From positions 124,001 through 188,000 of the forward strand of contig JAFECG010000018.1 of the NCBI GenBank assembly GCA_018242215.1: a stretch of 64,000 nucleotides of DNA, given 5' to 3'. The stretch is from Pseudomonadota bacterium (GTDB taxonomy: Bacteria; Pseudomonadota; Alphaproteobacteria; Rhizobiales; Hyphomicrobiaceae). Below the pieces are notes generated by a model, which worked only from the letters and a program-made list of their open reading frames with translations, did not search any database and was not told where the DNA came from. Of this stretch, positions 44,167 to 53,835 are shown piece by piece (position 1 is the first letter of the stretch; each line of letters begins with the position of its first letter). The translations under genes were made by a program, and so were the position numbers.

Positions 44167-44559
44167 AGTCGCAAGCCTGAAAACTATCTTGATCAGCCGG
44201 TGCTTGCGGTCAGCATCGGCCGCAACTGAAGGAACGGTTCCTACCAGATGGAGCGGGATGTCGTCGAAAAAAGACGGCAAATGCCCTTGCGGCAAAGGTG
44301 GGGCCAATTCCCGCGAGCGCCGTTGGAATCCATGCACTCTACACGGGTGCCATCGCGGCATCCCCTTTTCGTCAGGATACTTCGGGCGGGATGCCGTCCG
44401 CTATTATTGTGCCGCAAAAATCGGTGAATGAGCGGCCGTCATACCTTTGCCGGGTTTGAGCAATCTGGGGAAGATGTGACATTACAGTTCATTCGAAATA
44501 CATCTTAGATCTGTCAAAGGTTCCGGTCGGCTTTGCGGCGCATTTCAAGGACTATGAAA
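44167..44559. other. Gene-free stretch upstream of the 44560 gene
   Basis: No gene is supported. The part 44470-44560 is AT-richer and should hold the promoter of the rightward gene. AAGATGT (44471-44477) and ACATCTT (44500-44506) form an inverted repeat. No cobalamin-riboswitch box is seen next to the BtuF-like gene. Confidence 0.4.
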
Positions 44560-45021
44560 ATGAAATCAACCTTCTCTCCTCTTTTATTAGCAGCATCATT
44601 GCTCGTTCTTTCTTCGGCGGCCTACGCGGAAAGTGCCGATAATGGGGTCGAGTTGGGGTTTATGCCAAGCGCCATGGACGTGACGCTTCTGAACGAAGGC
44701 GGGAAGTTCGTCGCCGTAGACATGAAGAAGATCGCCAAGGGCGAGAAGTGTCACATGGATAAGGATGCGGTGATCGTAAAGGTCGGACCCGGCGCGACTC
44801 CCGGTACCGTGCTCGTTCGCTATGCCGCTCCCAACCTGTCGCACGGCGGCTGCCCTTTCATGACCGAATTCGAGTTATCGGACGCTGATTACACGGCCGC
44901 CCGCGCTGCATTCACGGCCAAAGCCGACGAAGCTTCGAAGAAGATCGACGATTTGAAGAAGCAACTCGGCGAAAAGTGGAACGAACTTACGCAATCGGCC
45001 CAGACACAGGATAAGAAATAG
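44560..45021 (+). CDS. Small secreted protein of unknown function
   Basis: 153 residues from ATG 44560, chosen because AAGGA lies 8 nt upstream; an ATG two codons earlier is almost as good. Signal peptide STFSPLLLAASLLVLSS, then AYA-ES. The mature part has two cysteines (GEKCHMDKDAV and HGGCPFMTEFELS) and a C-terminal charged helix (ADEASKKIDDLKKQLGEKW). No family is recognised. The MOSC gene follows 15 bp downstream and may be co-transcribed. Confidence 0.7.
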   Translation: MKSTFSPLLLAASLLVLSSAAYAESADNGVELGFMPSAMDVTLLNEGGKFVAVDMKKIAKGEKCHMDKDAVIVKVGPGATPGTVLVRYAAPNLSHGGCPFMTEFELSDADYTAARAAFTAKADEASKKIDDLKKQLGEKWNELTQSAQTQDKK

Positions 45022-45036
45022 GATCCGCGGATCGTC

Positions 45037-45537
45037 TTGTCGTCATTCTCTCCGCAGTCGAGCATTGCCCAATTGCTTGCTGGTCCCGTCAGGCCCGGCA
45101 CGCTCGTGTGGATCGGGCTGCGCCCCGCTCGCGGAGCACCGATGGCGGTGCCTCAATCGGCGGTACTGGTGGCGCAGCGAGGGATCGAGGGAGACCGCTA
45201 TGAGACGCAGCGCAATGGCGCGCGTCAAGTGACGATGATCGCTGCCGAGGACGTGGCGGCGATCGCCTCGTTTCTCGGGCGGCAGGAAATTTCTCCGTCC
45301 TTGCTGCGGCGAAACTTCGTGACCCTGGGGATCAATCTTAACGCCCTCAAGGGGCGAAGCATTCGGGTCGGTCCGACAATTCTGGAAATCAGCGGCGAGT
45401 GTGCGCCGTGCAGTCAGATGGAAGCCAACCTTGGGCCGGGCGGCTACAATGCCGTGCGCGGTCGTGGCGGCGTGACGTCGCGAATTGTCGAGGGTGGCGA
45501 GGTACGGATCGGAGACACGATCGAACGCATCGACTAG
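45037..45537 (+). CDS. MOSC domain protein
   Basis: 166 residues from a TTG at 45037. The MOSC beta-barrel shows AVLVAQRGIEGDRYETQ, RQVTMIAAEDV, RRNFVTLGINL and the conserved cysteine region SGECAPCSQMEANLG. MOSC domains handle sulfur bound to the molybdenum cofactor or reduce N-hydroxylated compounds. Here the domain stands alone, as in YiiM-like proteins, without the ferredoxin partner domain. Confidence 0.88.
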   Translation: MSSFSPQSSIAQLLAGPVRPGTLVWIGLRPARGAPMAVPQSAVLVAQRGIEGDRYETQRNGARQVTMIAAEDVAAIASFLGRQEISPSLLRRNFVTLGINLNALKGRSIRVGPTILEISGECAPCSQMEANLGPGGYNAVRGRGGVTSRIVEGGEVRIGDTIERID

Positions 45538-45581
45538 AGAGTTCGTCTTCCGCTTTATTTCCAGGCCACTCGACTCGACGG

Positions 45582-45731
45582 TCAGTCCAATGTCGCGGGC
45601 TTTTGCGGCGGCTGCGGCCGCGTCGATCTGATGAGATAGCTTACGAAGGCGATTCCCAGGATCGGCAGAAATGCCGCCGCCGCGATTTGCGGCAACGTGC
45701 TGAGAACAGCATAAAGGGGGGAGTAGGGCAT
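45582..45731 (-). CDS. Possible 49-residue membrane peptide
   Basis: From ATG 45731 the frame encodes one hydrophobic span (ALYAVL-like start, then QIAAAAFLPILGIAFVSYLI) and a Pro-rich tail. Small size and a weak ribosome site keep this uncertain. Confidence 0.35.
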   Translation of the reverse strand: MPYSPLYAVLSTLPQIAAAAFLPILGIAFVSYLIRSTRPQPPQKPATLD

Positions 45732-45915
45732 GTGGCTCTCCGGGCGGATGGCAGGGGAACTCAGATGCGTCCAAGTTGTTCCGCTTCGGCTAAAATATTG
45801 TGACTTCCCCATGGGCAAATCTCAATGGAGACGCGGCGTCGCAGGCCGCCTCCTAAGCTTCTCTGAATTGACCCGCTGGAGGGGGCATTTTTTCCCGCCC
45901 CTTTGAAATTCCCTT

Positions 45916-46057
45916 GGCCGGCGGCGTCAGCGGAAGACGGGTCCCGCCAATGGCGTTGGGACCGAACTTACGATGTCACTGCCCAGGACGGGCCCGCGGC
46001 AGGAAAATCTGCTGCCCCGTGAAAAAGGAGCGCCCAGGGTGGAGCGCTCCTCCGGCC
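45916..46057 (+). ncRNA. Candidate structured noncoding RNA
   Basis: A closing stem GGCCGG (45916-45921) with CCGGCC (46052-46057) encloses three separate hairpins. GGTCCC/GGGACC is at 45940-45963. ACGG..GGCAG/CTGCC.CCGT is at 45988-46020. AGGAGCGC/GCGCTCCT is at 46026-46051. A terminator-like hairpin with T5 follows at 46070-46097. This fits a small RNA of about 180 nt on the plus strand. TTGACC at 45868 is a possible -35 box, but no good -10 is seen. On the minus strand the third hairpin is followed by T5 and could itself be a terminator, so the orientation is open. Confidence 0.35.
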
Positions 46058-46069
46058 TTTGCCATGCCC

Positions 46070-46097
46070 AGAATGAGATTATTCATTCTGCCTTTTT
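46070..46097 (+). terminator. Hairpin with T-run
   Basis: AGAATGA-GATTAT-TCATTCT is a perfect 7-bp stem, followed by GCC and five T. The upstream transcript would be the candidate RNA at 45916. Confidence 0.5.
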
Positions 46098-46368
46098 ATC
46101 GTCGGCTATTGGTAAGTCGACGATACCGGGATTGAAATCCTCAAACGGCGGTCTCACAAGAAGAGTAAGCGCATGAATGGCGTTTTATCGTTATTCGTGG
46201 TCTGGGAGCACCTATCGGAGAGCGTCCGCGATTAGCTGCATGCGATCCTTCAGTTGGACGCAAAGATCTAAGTCTGCAGGGCCGGGCGATTATCGTTCGA
46301 TATCTTCGCCGGTAATAGCAAGCAGGATATCGCGTTCTATCAATCTGAGCTTCTAGGGAAATATCGGA

Positions 46369-47724
46369 ATGCGTTTCTCGCCGGGAGTTGGGAGCTTAAC
46401 AGCAGGCTGTCTGGCCTGGATCGCTTGGATTTATCCCCTCAACGCCGCACCAACGTCGAACTCGCCTTCACATGCGGCAGTATCGGCAATTGTGACTTTC
46501 CCGATGCCGGCACTTGAGGACGCTCTCGACGAGATTGTTCCCAAACGTCTGACGACGTTCGACGATCGGGGATCGGAATGCTGGCATCGGGTGATTTTCG
46601 GTCGGCCGGTTCACGTCGATTGCACCTACGATGGGTATGTGGAACGCACAGGAGGTATCCATCTCGACGCCGACAAAGGTCGGATCACGGGTGAGATGCC
46701 AATCTATGCCACGGTCAGTGCTCGCGGCATCGGGCGCTTTGTCCGGCGGCTTCATGGCAGTACCGAAGCGCGGTTAACGGTCTATGCGACCGCCCGGCCG
46801 CGCCTCCTTTCCGACTGGAACGTCGTTCTCGACATGCATGAGGGCTACCGCTGGCGGGAGCCGCCAGTCGTGCGAGTTCTCGGCTTCCCCATTGATCTTG
46901 CGCGCTATGCCGAGCCTGCAATCGATCGTCAATTGGTGCGCGTGAAGGAGCGGGTAACAGCCAATGTACGCGCGCTCGACGTTCGCGGAAAGGCTGAGCG
47001 CGTCTGGAAGCAAATGTTTACGCCGGTCAAGCTTTCCGACAGCCCTGGCTTGTGGCTGCAGGTCACGCCGGGAAGTGTGGCATTCTCCGGCCTTCGTGCG
47101 ACCGGTCGTGTGCTCGAGGGATCGCTGGAAATTTCGGGCGATGCCGTTGCTTCAGTTGGGGAAGAACCGCCGTCCGTCCAGTCAACGCCGCTTCCTGCGC
47201 TCGGGAATGAGGTCAGCGCTCCTGGCGAATTCAACGTCGCCGTCCCTGTCGACTTTACTTATAGCGCGATGGCGTCGGCCTGGCAGAAGGTTCTTGCTTC
47301 TCAGCCGGAATTTTCGAGCGGGATGCTGAAGCGCCTCGACGTCTCGCAGTCACAAGGAAAGATCGCGATCGTCTTGCACTTGGCGCACAATCAAGGACCG
47401 AATGATGCGATCACTCTGGTGGGTGATCCTCAGCCTGGATCGGACGGACAAACGATCAATCTTCAGGGACTCGAGCGTATGGGCGCGGCTCAGCTGCCGC
47501 TCAATCTGGCCTCTCTCGGAGAGAACCTGAAAATCTCGGCCAGCGATCGTTTTGACGCCCTCATGGCCTCGGCGAACCAAAGTCTCAATCAAAAGCTGGA
47601 GAACGGCTTTCGCCGTGAAGGCCACCTTGAAATCGGGAAGCCGATCAGCGTGGCGGTTCTCCCCGACAGGCTGCGAATAACGACCAACGCGCATGGTAAT
47701 TTAAGGTTCGTATATGATCGCTAG
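46369..47724 (+). CDS. DUF4403 family exported protein
   Basis: 451 residues. A signal peptide-like N-terminus (SLTAGCLAWIAWIYPLNA) precedes the DUF4403 domain: SAIVTFPMPALEDALDEIVP, the GGIHLDADKGRI strand region and a C-terminal part ending RITTNAHGNLRFVY. DUF4403 proteins resemble lipid-binding tubular folds, but no function is proven. Its 3' end overlaps the lipase gene by 11 bp, so the two are translated together. Confidence 0.82.
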   Translation: MRFSPGVGSLTAGCLAWIAWIYPLNAAPTSNSPSHAAVSAIVTFPMPALEDALDEIVPKRLTTFDDRGSECWHRVIFGRPVHVDCTYDGYVERTGGIHLDADKGRITGEMPIYATVSARGIGRFVRRLHGSTEARLTVYATARPRLLSDWNVVLDMHEGYRWREPPVVRVLGFPIDLARYAEPAIDRQLVRVKERVTANVRALDVRGKAERVWKQMFTPVKLSDSPGLWLQVTPGSVAFSGLRATGRVLEGSLEISGDAVASVGEEPPSVQSTPLPALGNEVSAPGEFNVAVPVDFTYSAMASAWQKVLASQPEFSSGMLKRLDVSQSQGKIAIVLHLAHNQGPNDAITLVGDPQPGSDGQTINLQGLERMGAAQLPLNLASLGENLKISASDRFDALMASANQSLNQKLENGFRREGHLEIGKPISVAVLPDRLRITTNAHGNLRFVYDR

Positions 47725-48892
47725 GCTTGCCTCGATAATCGCAACTGTCGTTCTTGCACTCGCTTTCATCGGTTCGGCTCGTGCGCAGTCCGACTTCTAT
47801 CAGGCATCGCCGCGGGAGATTGCCGGGCCGCCGGGGTCGATCATCCGCACGGAGCCGATGCGGGACAGCTGGTATGGCGCGCATACCGTTCGCGTTCTCT
47901 ATCGGTCGACGGGACTTAAGGGCGAACCTATTGCGGTTTCCGGTGCCGTGATCGTTCCCGGTGGCTCGCCACCGCCCGGCGGGTGGCCGGTGGTCGGGTG
48001 GGCTCATCCAACGACCGGGATTGTCCCGCATTGCGCACCGACTCTCGCCGTCTTTTTTTTCCAGCAGATCCCCGGGCTGCGCATGATGCTGGAACATGGC
48101 TTCGCGATCGCCGCGACTGACTATCCGGGATTGGGGACGCCGGGGCCGCATCCCTACCTCGTCGGCGAGAGCGAGGGCCGCGCAGTACTGGATTCGATCA
48201 GAGCGGCGCACGCATTGTCGGGTTCTGGCATTGGCATCAACGCCAGTCTCTGGGGACATTCGCAGGGCGGGCAAGCGGTATTGTTCGCGGCGAAACTCGC
48301 GAAGACCTATGCCCCGGAACTCAACATCCTTGGCGTCGTCGCAGCGGCGCCTGCTACCGAGCTTGGGGCGTTGATGCGGGCTGATATCGCGACGGCAGGC
48401 GGCAAAAACCTGCTTGCGATGACATTATGGTCATGGGATCGCGTTTTCGGAGCGCCGATGCAGAAACTTATCGTTCCGCAAGCGATCCCGGACGTCGACA
48501 GGCTCGCTAACATCTGTCTCGAATCGATCATCGATATCCGACCGAGGCAAATTATCGGAAAATATTTCTCGCAGCAGTTTTTGAAGGTCGCTGATCCGAC
48601 AGCCATGGAGCCCTGGAAGAGGCTGCTTGCCGAGAACACGATCGGGACGCTTCCGCCGAATATTCCCGTTCTGATCGCGCAGGGCACGGCGGATAATGTC
48701 GTCGATCCTCCGGTCACGGCAACTTACGTCAAATCGCTCTGTGAAGCGGGAAGTCGCGTCCAGACACTTCTCTATGATGGCGTCGGGCACGGCATGATCA
48801 GCCGGGATGCCGCCAAGCCGTCCGTTGATTGGATGGCGGACCGTTTTGCGGGCAGGCCGGCACCAAGCAATTGTGGAGATGCTCGCCGATAG
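47714..48892 (+). CDS. Secreted lipase/esterase (LIP family)
   Basis: 392 residues with a signal peptide (MIARLASIIATVVLALAFIG, then SARA-QS). The alpha/beta hydrolase fold of the secretory lipase family is seen in GWAHPTTGIVPHCAPT, the nucleophile elbow GHSQGG (S183), a later LIAQGTADNVVDPP with the Asp and the His in GVGHGMI. It would hydrolyse esters or acyl lipids in the periplasm or outside. The overlap with the DUF4403 gene suggests that the pair works on the same lipid-like substrate. Confidence 0.9.
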   Translation: MIARLASIIATVVLALAFIGSARAQSDFYQASPREIAGPPGSIIRTEPMRDSWYGAHTVRVLYRSTGLKGEPIAVSGAVIVPGGSPPPGGWPVVGWAHPTTGIVPHCAPTLAVFFFQQIPGLRMMLEHGFAIAATDYPGLGTPGPHPYLVGESEGRAVLDSIRAAHALSGSGIGINASLWGHSQGGQAVLFAAKLAKTYAPELNILGVVAAAPATELGALMRADIATAGGKNLLAMTLWSWDRVFGAPMQKLIVPQAIPDVDRLANICLESIIDIRPRQIIGKYFSQQFLKVADPTAMEPWKRLLAENTIGTLPPNIPVLIAQGTADNVVDPPVTATYVKSLCEAGSRVQTLLYDGVGHGMISRDAAKPSVDWMADRFAGRPAPSNCGDARR

Positions 48893-49140
48893 GATCGAGC
48901 TGTTCTATCCGAGTATAGGCCGCGGCCAGGTTATTACGGTCGGGCGCCGCCCTGCCTTAGGGCCTTTTTTGGACGCCACTCTCAAATCGTCTGTCGGCTG
49001 AATAGTTTTCGATTATTATGAGATTCCTATAAGGGTGGCTCTCCGCTCAACTCGAATTCCTATGCCACGCATGTCACTTAAGCCCCGCCCGGCGAATGAC
49101 TTCATGCGGGTGGTGCATTCCTCCGAAGAGGAGAACGAAG
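48893..49140. promoter_or_regulatory. Region upstream of the kdp operon
   Basis: About 250 bp without a gene. A T- and A-rich part near 49003-49032 (TTTTCGATTATTATG, then CCTATAAG) is the best place for the kdp promoter and KdpE site. A clear KdpE motif as in E. coli is not seen. Confidence 0.4.
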
Positions 49141-49224
49141 ATGCTGGACATCATTCTCATCGCGGGCGGTCTTTCTCTCTTTGCGCTTGCCATCGCTTAC
49201 GCTTTTGCCTGCGACCGTCTGTGA
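49141..49224 (+). CDS. 27-residue membrane micropeptide at the head of the kdp operon
   Basis: MLDIILIAGGLSLFALAIAY continues with AFACDRL and stops. GAGGAG lies 7-8 nt before the ATG. It is one membrane span with a Cys near the end and lies 7 bp before kdpF. A very similar short reading frame is frequent before kdpF in alphaproteobacteria as far as I recall, so it is likely a real partner or regulator of the KdpFABC complex. This is inferred from position. Confidence 0.65.
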   Translation: MLDIILIAGGLSLFALAIAYAFACDRL

Positions 49225-49231
49225 GGCTGTC

Positions 49232-49321
49232 ATGACATTCGATTACACCCTAGCCGGGCTCGTTGCAGCCGGTTTGCTTGTTTACCTCGTTTTCGCGCTA
49301 TTGCGCCCCGAGCGTTTCTGA
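49232..49321 (+). CDS. kdpF: Potassium-transporting ATPase subunit KdpF
   Basis: 29 residues: [20 protein letters not shown] continues with FALLRPERF. This is the standard KdpF sequence form, a single span that sits against KdpA and stabilises the complex. It is too short for normal gene finders. It lies 13 bp before kdpA. Confidence 0.92.
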   Translation: MTFDYTLAGLVAAGLLVYLVFALLRPERF

Positions 49322-49334
49322 AAGGCAAACGCAT

Positions 49335-51038
49335 ATGACTCTTATAGGATGGATACAGATCGCTCTTTATTGCGCGATCGTCGTTGCGCTTGTGAAACCG
49401 CTGGGCTGGTACATGACGCGCGTCTTCTCCGGCGAGAAAACCTTTCTTTCTCCAATTCTAAGGCCGGTGGAAGTCGTTCTCTATAAGCTCGCAGGTGTCG
49501 ATGATCGAAGCGAGCAGGATTGGCTTCGCTACACAGTTTCGATGCTGCTCTTCCACGTCGGTGGGTTCATCATTCTTTACGCGCTTCTGCGCGCGCAGGG
49601 GTTTCTACCGTTCAATCCTCAGGGAATGACGGCGGTAGCGCCCGATTTGTCGTTCAATACGGCCATCAGCTTCATAACGAATACGAACTGGCAGAACTAC
49701 GGCGGCGAGTCGACATTATCCTATCTCGTTCAGATGCTTGGCCTGACACACCAGAATTTCTTGTCGGCCGCAACGGGCATCGTTCTTGCGGTTGTTTTGA
49801 TCCGCGGTTTTGCTCGCGCTTCAACGCAAAACCTCGGTAATTTCTGGGTCGATGTCACACGCTGCACTCTCTATATCCTGCTGCCAATCTGCATTCCGTA
49901 CGCTCTTTTCCTCGTCTGGCAGGGTATGCCGCAGACGCTCGGCGCCTATCTCGATGCCACGACACTTGAAGGCGGCAAACAGACGATTGCCGTCGGTCCG
50001 GTCGCGTCGCAGGTCGCGATCAAGATGCTCGGCACGAATGGTGGAGGCTTCTTCAACGCCAATGCCGCGCATCCGTTCGAGAATCCGACGGCGCTCTCGA
50101 ACTTCATCCAAATGATCTCGATTTTCGCGCTCGGGGCTGCTCTGACGAATGTCTTCGGTCGGATGGTCGGTAATCAGCGCCAGGGCTGGGCCGTTCTGGC
50201 GGTGATGGGTGTGTTGTTCATCGCGGGAGTCGCCGTCTGCTATTGGGCGGAAGCCAGCGGCACGACCGGCATCAATGCTCTCGGCCTTACGGGCGGCAAT
50301 ATGGAAGGCAAGGAAGTCCGCTTCGGCATCGTCACGTCGGCACTCTTTGCCGTCATCACCACGGCGGCGTCGTGTGGCGCAGTCAATGCGATGCACGACT
50401 CGTTTACCGCGCTCGGCGGCATGATTCCCATGATCAATATGGAGCTTGGGGAGATCATCGTCGGTGGAGTCGGCGCGGGCCTCTATGGGATGCTGATCTT
50501 CGTCATCATCTCGATCTTTGTTGCAGGTCTTATGGTTGGCCGCACGCCGGAATACGTCGGCAAGAAGATCGAGTCGAAGGAGGTCAAAATGGCCATGCTG
50601 GCGATTTTGATCCTGCCCGCGATGTATCTGGGCTTCTCGGCGATCGCGTGCGTCCTGCCGTCCGCTGTCGCTTCGATTGCCAATGCGGGTCCGCACGGCT
50701 TTTCGGAAATTCTCTACCTCTTCACGTCGAGCACGGCAAACAACGGCTCTGCTTTCGGTGGCATCACCGGCAACACCTTCTTTTACAATACGACCGGCGC
50801 TGTCGCGATGTTCGTCGGCCGGTTTCTCATGATCGTTCCGGCAATGGCGATCGCCGGTGCACTGGCAGAAAAGAAGCTTGTTGCTCCCTCAGCCGGCACA
50901 TTTCCGACGACCGGCGGTCTGTTCGTGGGGCTGGTTGTCGGGGTGATTCTCATCGTCGGCGGTTTGACCTTCTTCCCCGCTCTCGCGCTGGGCCCCATCG
51001 TCGAGCACCTCGCGATGACGGCCGGCACTCTTTACTGA
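49335..51038 (+). CDS. kdpA: Potassium-transporting ATPase subunit KdpA
   Basis: 567 residues from ATG 49335 ([17 protein letters not shown]). It is a ten-span member of the SKT (potassium transporter) superfamily with the four selectivity-loop regions: [40 protein letters not shown], then [11 protein letters not shown]-like and [14 protein letters not shown]. It forms the K+ filter and channel-like path of the pump. An in-frame upstream start at 49263 overlaps kdpF and is rejected. Confidence 0.98.
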   Translation: MTLIGWIQIALYCAIVVALVKPLGWYMTRVFSGEKTFLSPILRPVEVVLYKLAGVDDRSEQDWLRYTVSMLLFHVGGFIILYALLRAQGFLPFNPQGMTAVAPDLSFNTAISFITNTNWQNYGGESTLSYLVQMLGLTHQNFLSAATGIVLAVVLIRGFARASTQNLGNFWVDVTRCTLYILLPICIPYALFLVWQGMPQTLGAYLDATTLEGGKQTIAVGPVASQVAIKMLGTNGGGFFNANAAHPFENPTALSNFIQMISIFALGAALTNVFGRMVGNQRQGWAVLAVMGVLFIAGVAVCYWAEASGTTGINALGLTGGNMEGKEVRFGIVTSALFAVITTAASCGAVNAMHDSFTALGGMIPMINMELGEIIVGGVGAGLYGMLIFVIISIFVAGLMVGRTPEYVGKKIESKEVKMAMLAILILPAMYLGFSAIACVLPSAVASIANAGPHGFSEILYLFTSSTANNGSAFGGITGNTFFYNTTGAVAMFVGRFLMIVPAMAIAGALAEKKLVAPSAGTFPTTGGLFVGLVVGVILIVGGLTFFPALALGPIVEHLAMTAGTLY

Positions 51039-51059
51039 TCTCTCTCCGGAGTTTCCAAC

Positions 51060-53174
51060 ATGGATACGTCTATGGCGCGCAAGAAAAGCCCGGCGGCGAC
51101 GATGTTCGATCCCGAGATCGTCGTTCCGGCGATCGGGTCTGCCTTTGCGAAGCTCGATCCTCGCAAGATGATCAGAAACCCGATCATGTTCGTCCTCGAG
51201 ATTGTGACGGTGTTGACGACAGTCATTTTCCTTCGCGATGTCGTCAATGGTCATGGCAATCTGCTGTTCACGTTTCAAATCATCTTGTGGCTCTGGTTTA
51301 CAGTGCTTTTCGCGAATTTCGCCGAAGCCATTGCCGAAGGCCGTGGCAAGGCGCAGGCCGACTCGCTCCGTCTCCAGCGCCATGAAACCCAGGCCAAGTT
51401 GATGACCGGCTCGGGCCGAAACTACCAGGTCGTGCCGGGCACTTCGCTGAAGGTGAATGACGTCGTTCTCGTCGAAGCGGGCGATACCATTCCGTCGGAT
51501 GGTGAGGTGATTGAAGGCATTGCATCGGTCAATGAAGCAGCGATCACGGGCGAATCCGCTCCAGTCATCCGCGAATCCGGCGGCGACCGGTCGGCGGTCA
51601 CGGGTGGCACCCAGGTTTTGTCCGATTGGATCGTCGTGCGCATCACCGCTGCACAGGGCTCGACGTTCCTTGATCGCATGATCCGGCTCGTCGAAGGCGC
51701 AGAGCGGCAGAAAACGCCGAACGAAATCGCGCTCAACATTCTGCTTGCGGGCATGACGATCATCTTCGTCTTTGCCACGGCAACGATCCCAAGTTACGCG
51801 GCTTATGCCGGCGGTACGATTTCCGTCGTCGTGCTCGTCGCGTTGTTCGTTACTCTCATTCCGACGACGATCGGTGCGCTCCTTTCGGCAATCGGCATCG
51901 CCGGCATGGATCGTCTCGTTCGCTTCAACGTTCTGGCGATGTCCGGCCGCGCGGTTGAGGCGGCAGGGGATGTGGACACGCTCCTGCTCGACAAGACGGG
52001 TACGATTACGCTCGGTAATCGGCAGGCAACGGAATTCGTGCCGGTCTCGGGTGTCAGCGAAGGAGAGCTTGCAGACGCCGCGCAGCTTGCCTCGCTTGCC
52101 GATGAAACGCCAGAGGGACGCTCAATCGTTATTCTCGCCAAGGAAAAGCACGGCATTCGTGGTCGCGACATCGCGGATATCAAAGCCCACTTCATTCCGT
52201 TTACCGCGCAAAGCCGCATGAGCGGCGTGGAATTCGAAGGCTCTTCCATCCGCAAGGGTGCCGTTGACGCCGTGATGAAATATCTCAGCGCACCAAAATC
52301 GGATCAGGCGGTGACCGGATCCGTAGCACAGGCTTTGCGTCCTGCCGTCAGTGCCGACGTTGCCCGGGAAATCATCGTGATCACAGAAACCATTGCGAAG
52401 GCGGGCGGCACGCCACTTGCTGTCGCGAAGGACGGCAGACTTCTCGGCGTCATTCATCTCAAAGACATCGTCAAGGGGGGCATCCGTGAACGCTTCGCCG
52501 AGCTTCGGCGCATGGGCATCCGAACGGTGATGATCACGGGAGATAATCCCATGACTGCGGCCGCAATCGCTGCCGAAGCCGGCGTCGATGATTTCCTCGC
52601 GCAGGCAACGCCTGAAGATAAGCTCAGACTTATTCGCGACGAGCAAGCCAAAGGAAAGCTGGTCGCCATGTGCGGCGATGGGACGAACGATGCGCCTGCG
52701 CTTGCTCAAGCGGATGTCGGCGTCGCGATGAACACCGGCACAGTCGCGGCTCGCGAGGCCGGCAACATGGTGGATCTGGACAGCAATCCGACCAAGCTCA
52801 TCGAAATCGTCGAGATCGGGAAACAGTTGCTCATGACGCGTGGCGCCCTGACGACGTTTTCGATCGCCAACGACGTCGCCAAATACTTCGCGATCATCCC
52901 GGCGATGTTCGTCGCCTTCTATCCGCAACTGCAGGCCCTGAATATTATGGATCTCGGCAGCCCGCAGAGCGCGATCCTCTCAGCGATCATCTTCAACGCG
53001 CTGGTTATCATCGCGCTCATTCCTCTGGCGCTCAAAGGCGTTGCCTATCGTCCGATCGGCGCCGGTCCACTGCTTCGCCGAAATCTGGTCATCTACGGTC
53101 TCGGTGGCGTGATCATTCCGTTCATTGGCATCAAAGCCATCGACTTGGCCGTCAATGCCTTGCATCTCGCTTGA
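51060..53174 (+). CDS. kdpB: Potassium-transporting ATPase subunit KdpB
   Basis: 704 residues, a P-type (P1A) ATPase. The phosphorylated Asp is D311 in [12 protein letters not shown], the actuator loop TGES lies at about 164, and the ATP-binding region has [12 protein letters not shown] and the hinge [12 protein letters not shown]. It supplies energy for K+ uptake through KdpA. It lies 21 bp after kdpA and 11 bp before kdpC. Confidence 0.98.
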   Translation: MDTSMARKKSPAATMFDPEIVVPAIGSAFAKLDPRKMIRNPIMFVLEIVTVLTTVIFLRDVVNGHGNLLFTFQIILWLWFTVLFANFAEAIAEGRGKAQADSLRLQRHETQAKLMTGSGRNYQVVPGTSLKVNDVVLVEAGDTIPSDGEVIEGIASVNEAAITGESAPVIRESGGDRSAVTGGTQVLSDWIVVRITAAQGSTFLDRMIRLVEGAERQKTPNEIALNILLAGMTIIFVFATATIPSYAAYAGGTISVVVLVALFVTLIPTTIGALLSAIGIAGMDRLVRFNVLAMSGRAVEAAGDVDTLLLDKTGTITLGNRQATEFVPVSGVSEGELADAAQLASLADETPEGRSIVILAKEKHGIRGRDIADIKAHFIPFTAQSRMSGVEFEGSSIRKGAVDAVMKYLSAPKSDQAVTGSVAQALRPAVSADVAREIIVITETIAKAGGTPLAVAKDGRLLGVIHLKDIVKGGIRERFAELRRMGIRTVMITGDNPMTAAAIAAEAGVDDFLAQATPEDKLRLIRDEQAKGKLVAMCGDGTNDAPALAQADVGVAMNTGTVAAREAGNMVDLDSNPTKLIEIVEIGKQLLMTRGALTTFSIANDVAKYFAIIPAMFVAFYPQLQALNIMDLGSPQSAILSAIIFNALVIIALIPLALKGVAYRPIGAGPLLRRNLVIYGLGGVIIPFIGIKAIDLAVNALHLA

Positions 53175-53185
53175 GGTTATCAACC

Positions 53186-53794
53186 ATGCTTAAGGAAATT
53201 CGCCCTGCGATCGTTTTGCTGCTGTTGCTGGCGGTCATTACCGGGCTTGTCTATCCGCTCGCAGTCACGGGTATCGCCCAAGCTCTGTTTCCAAAGCAGG
53301 CGGCCGGCAGCTTGATCATGCGCGATGGCAAGGTGATCGGCTCGGCTCTGATCGGCCAGTCGTTTACCAGTGAACGCTATTTTCATGGCCGGCCTTCAGC
53401 AACGACCGGCACCGATCCGGCAGATGCGTCTAAGACGGTCGCACAGCCTTATAATGCCGCAAACTCGATGGGATCGAATCTTGGACCGACCAACAAAGCG
53501 CTTATCGATCGTGTGAAAGGGGATCTTGAAAAGCTTAAGGCGGAGAATAGCTCGGCGCCCGTTCCGGTCGATCTCGTCACGACGTCCGGTAGCGGCCTCG
53601 ATCCCGATATTTCCCCAGATGCTGCGTATTTCCAGATCCCTCGGGTGGCGAAAGCTCGCAACTTGCCAGAGCAGGCGGTTCGTCAGCTCGTTGAGCGCCA
53701 TATCGAAAAACCATTTTTAGGAATAATCGGTGAGCCGCATGTCAACGTTCTGGCGCTCAATCTTGATCTTGACGGCGCTGCTGCCTCACGATGA
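53186..53794 (+). CDS. kdpC: Potassium-transporting ATPase subunit KdpC
   Basis: 202 residues from ATG 53186 ([20 protein letters not shown]). One N-terminal membrane span, then the periplasmic domain with [16 protein letters not shown] and [20 protein letters not shown], both typical. KdpC is the chaperone-like subunit that raises the affinity for ATP and K+. A small hairpin follows in the gap to kdpD. Confidence 0.98.
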   Translation: MLKEIRPAIVLLLLLAVITGLVYPLAVTGIAQALFPKQAAGSLIMRDGKVIGSALIGQSFTSERYFHGRPSATTGTDPADASKTVAQPYNAANSMGSNLGPTNKALIDRVKGDLEKLKAENSSAPVPVDLVTTSGSGLDPDISPDAAYFQIPRVAKARNLPEQAVRQLVERHIEKPFLGIIGEPHVNVLALNLDLDGAAASR

Positions 53795-53801
53795 ATAGTG
53801 C

Positions 53802-53820
53802 GCGGCGTCACTAGCGCCGC
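53802..53820 (+). promoter_or_regulatory. Intercistronic hairpin between kdpC and kdpD
   Basis: GCGGCG (53802-53807) pairs with CGCCGC (53815-53820) in the 41-bp gap before kdpD. It may set the ratio of transporter to sensor transcripts; no T-run is present. Confidence 0.4.
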
Positions 53821-53835
53821 CAGGAAAGCAATAAG

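Larger units (their letters stand above)
45732..46368. other. Long gene-free stretch with RNA-like folds
   Basis: No protein gene is supported over 637 bp. It contains the structured element at 45916-46057, a hairpin with T-run at 46070-46097 and an 8-bp inverted repeat TATCGTCG/CGACGATA at 46097-46125. The part 46130-46368 is plain and should hold the promoter of the DUF4403 gene. A frame of 20 codons at 46153 is too short to call. Confidence 0.45.

Noticed and set aside
43369-44559. Cobalamin riboswitch near the BtuF-like gene or queG
   Set aside because: No B12-box-like sequence was seen upstream of either gene.
46153-46215. 20-residue frame MNGVLSLFVVWEHLSESVRD
   Set aside because: It has a possible AAGAAGAG before it but is too short, ends quickly and shows no partner. 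It could be chance.
50243-51385. 380-codon frame across the kdpA-kdpB junction
   Set aside because: It is in a shifted frame inside kdpA and kdpB, both unmistakable, and its product is rich in Arg, His and Ser without any domain.
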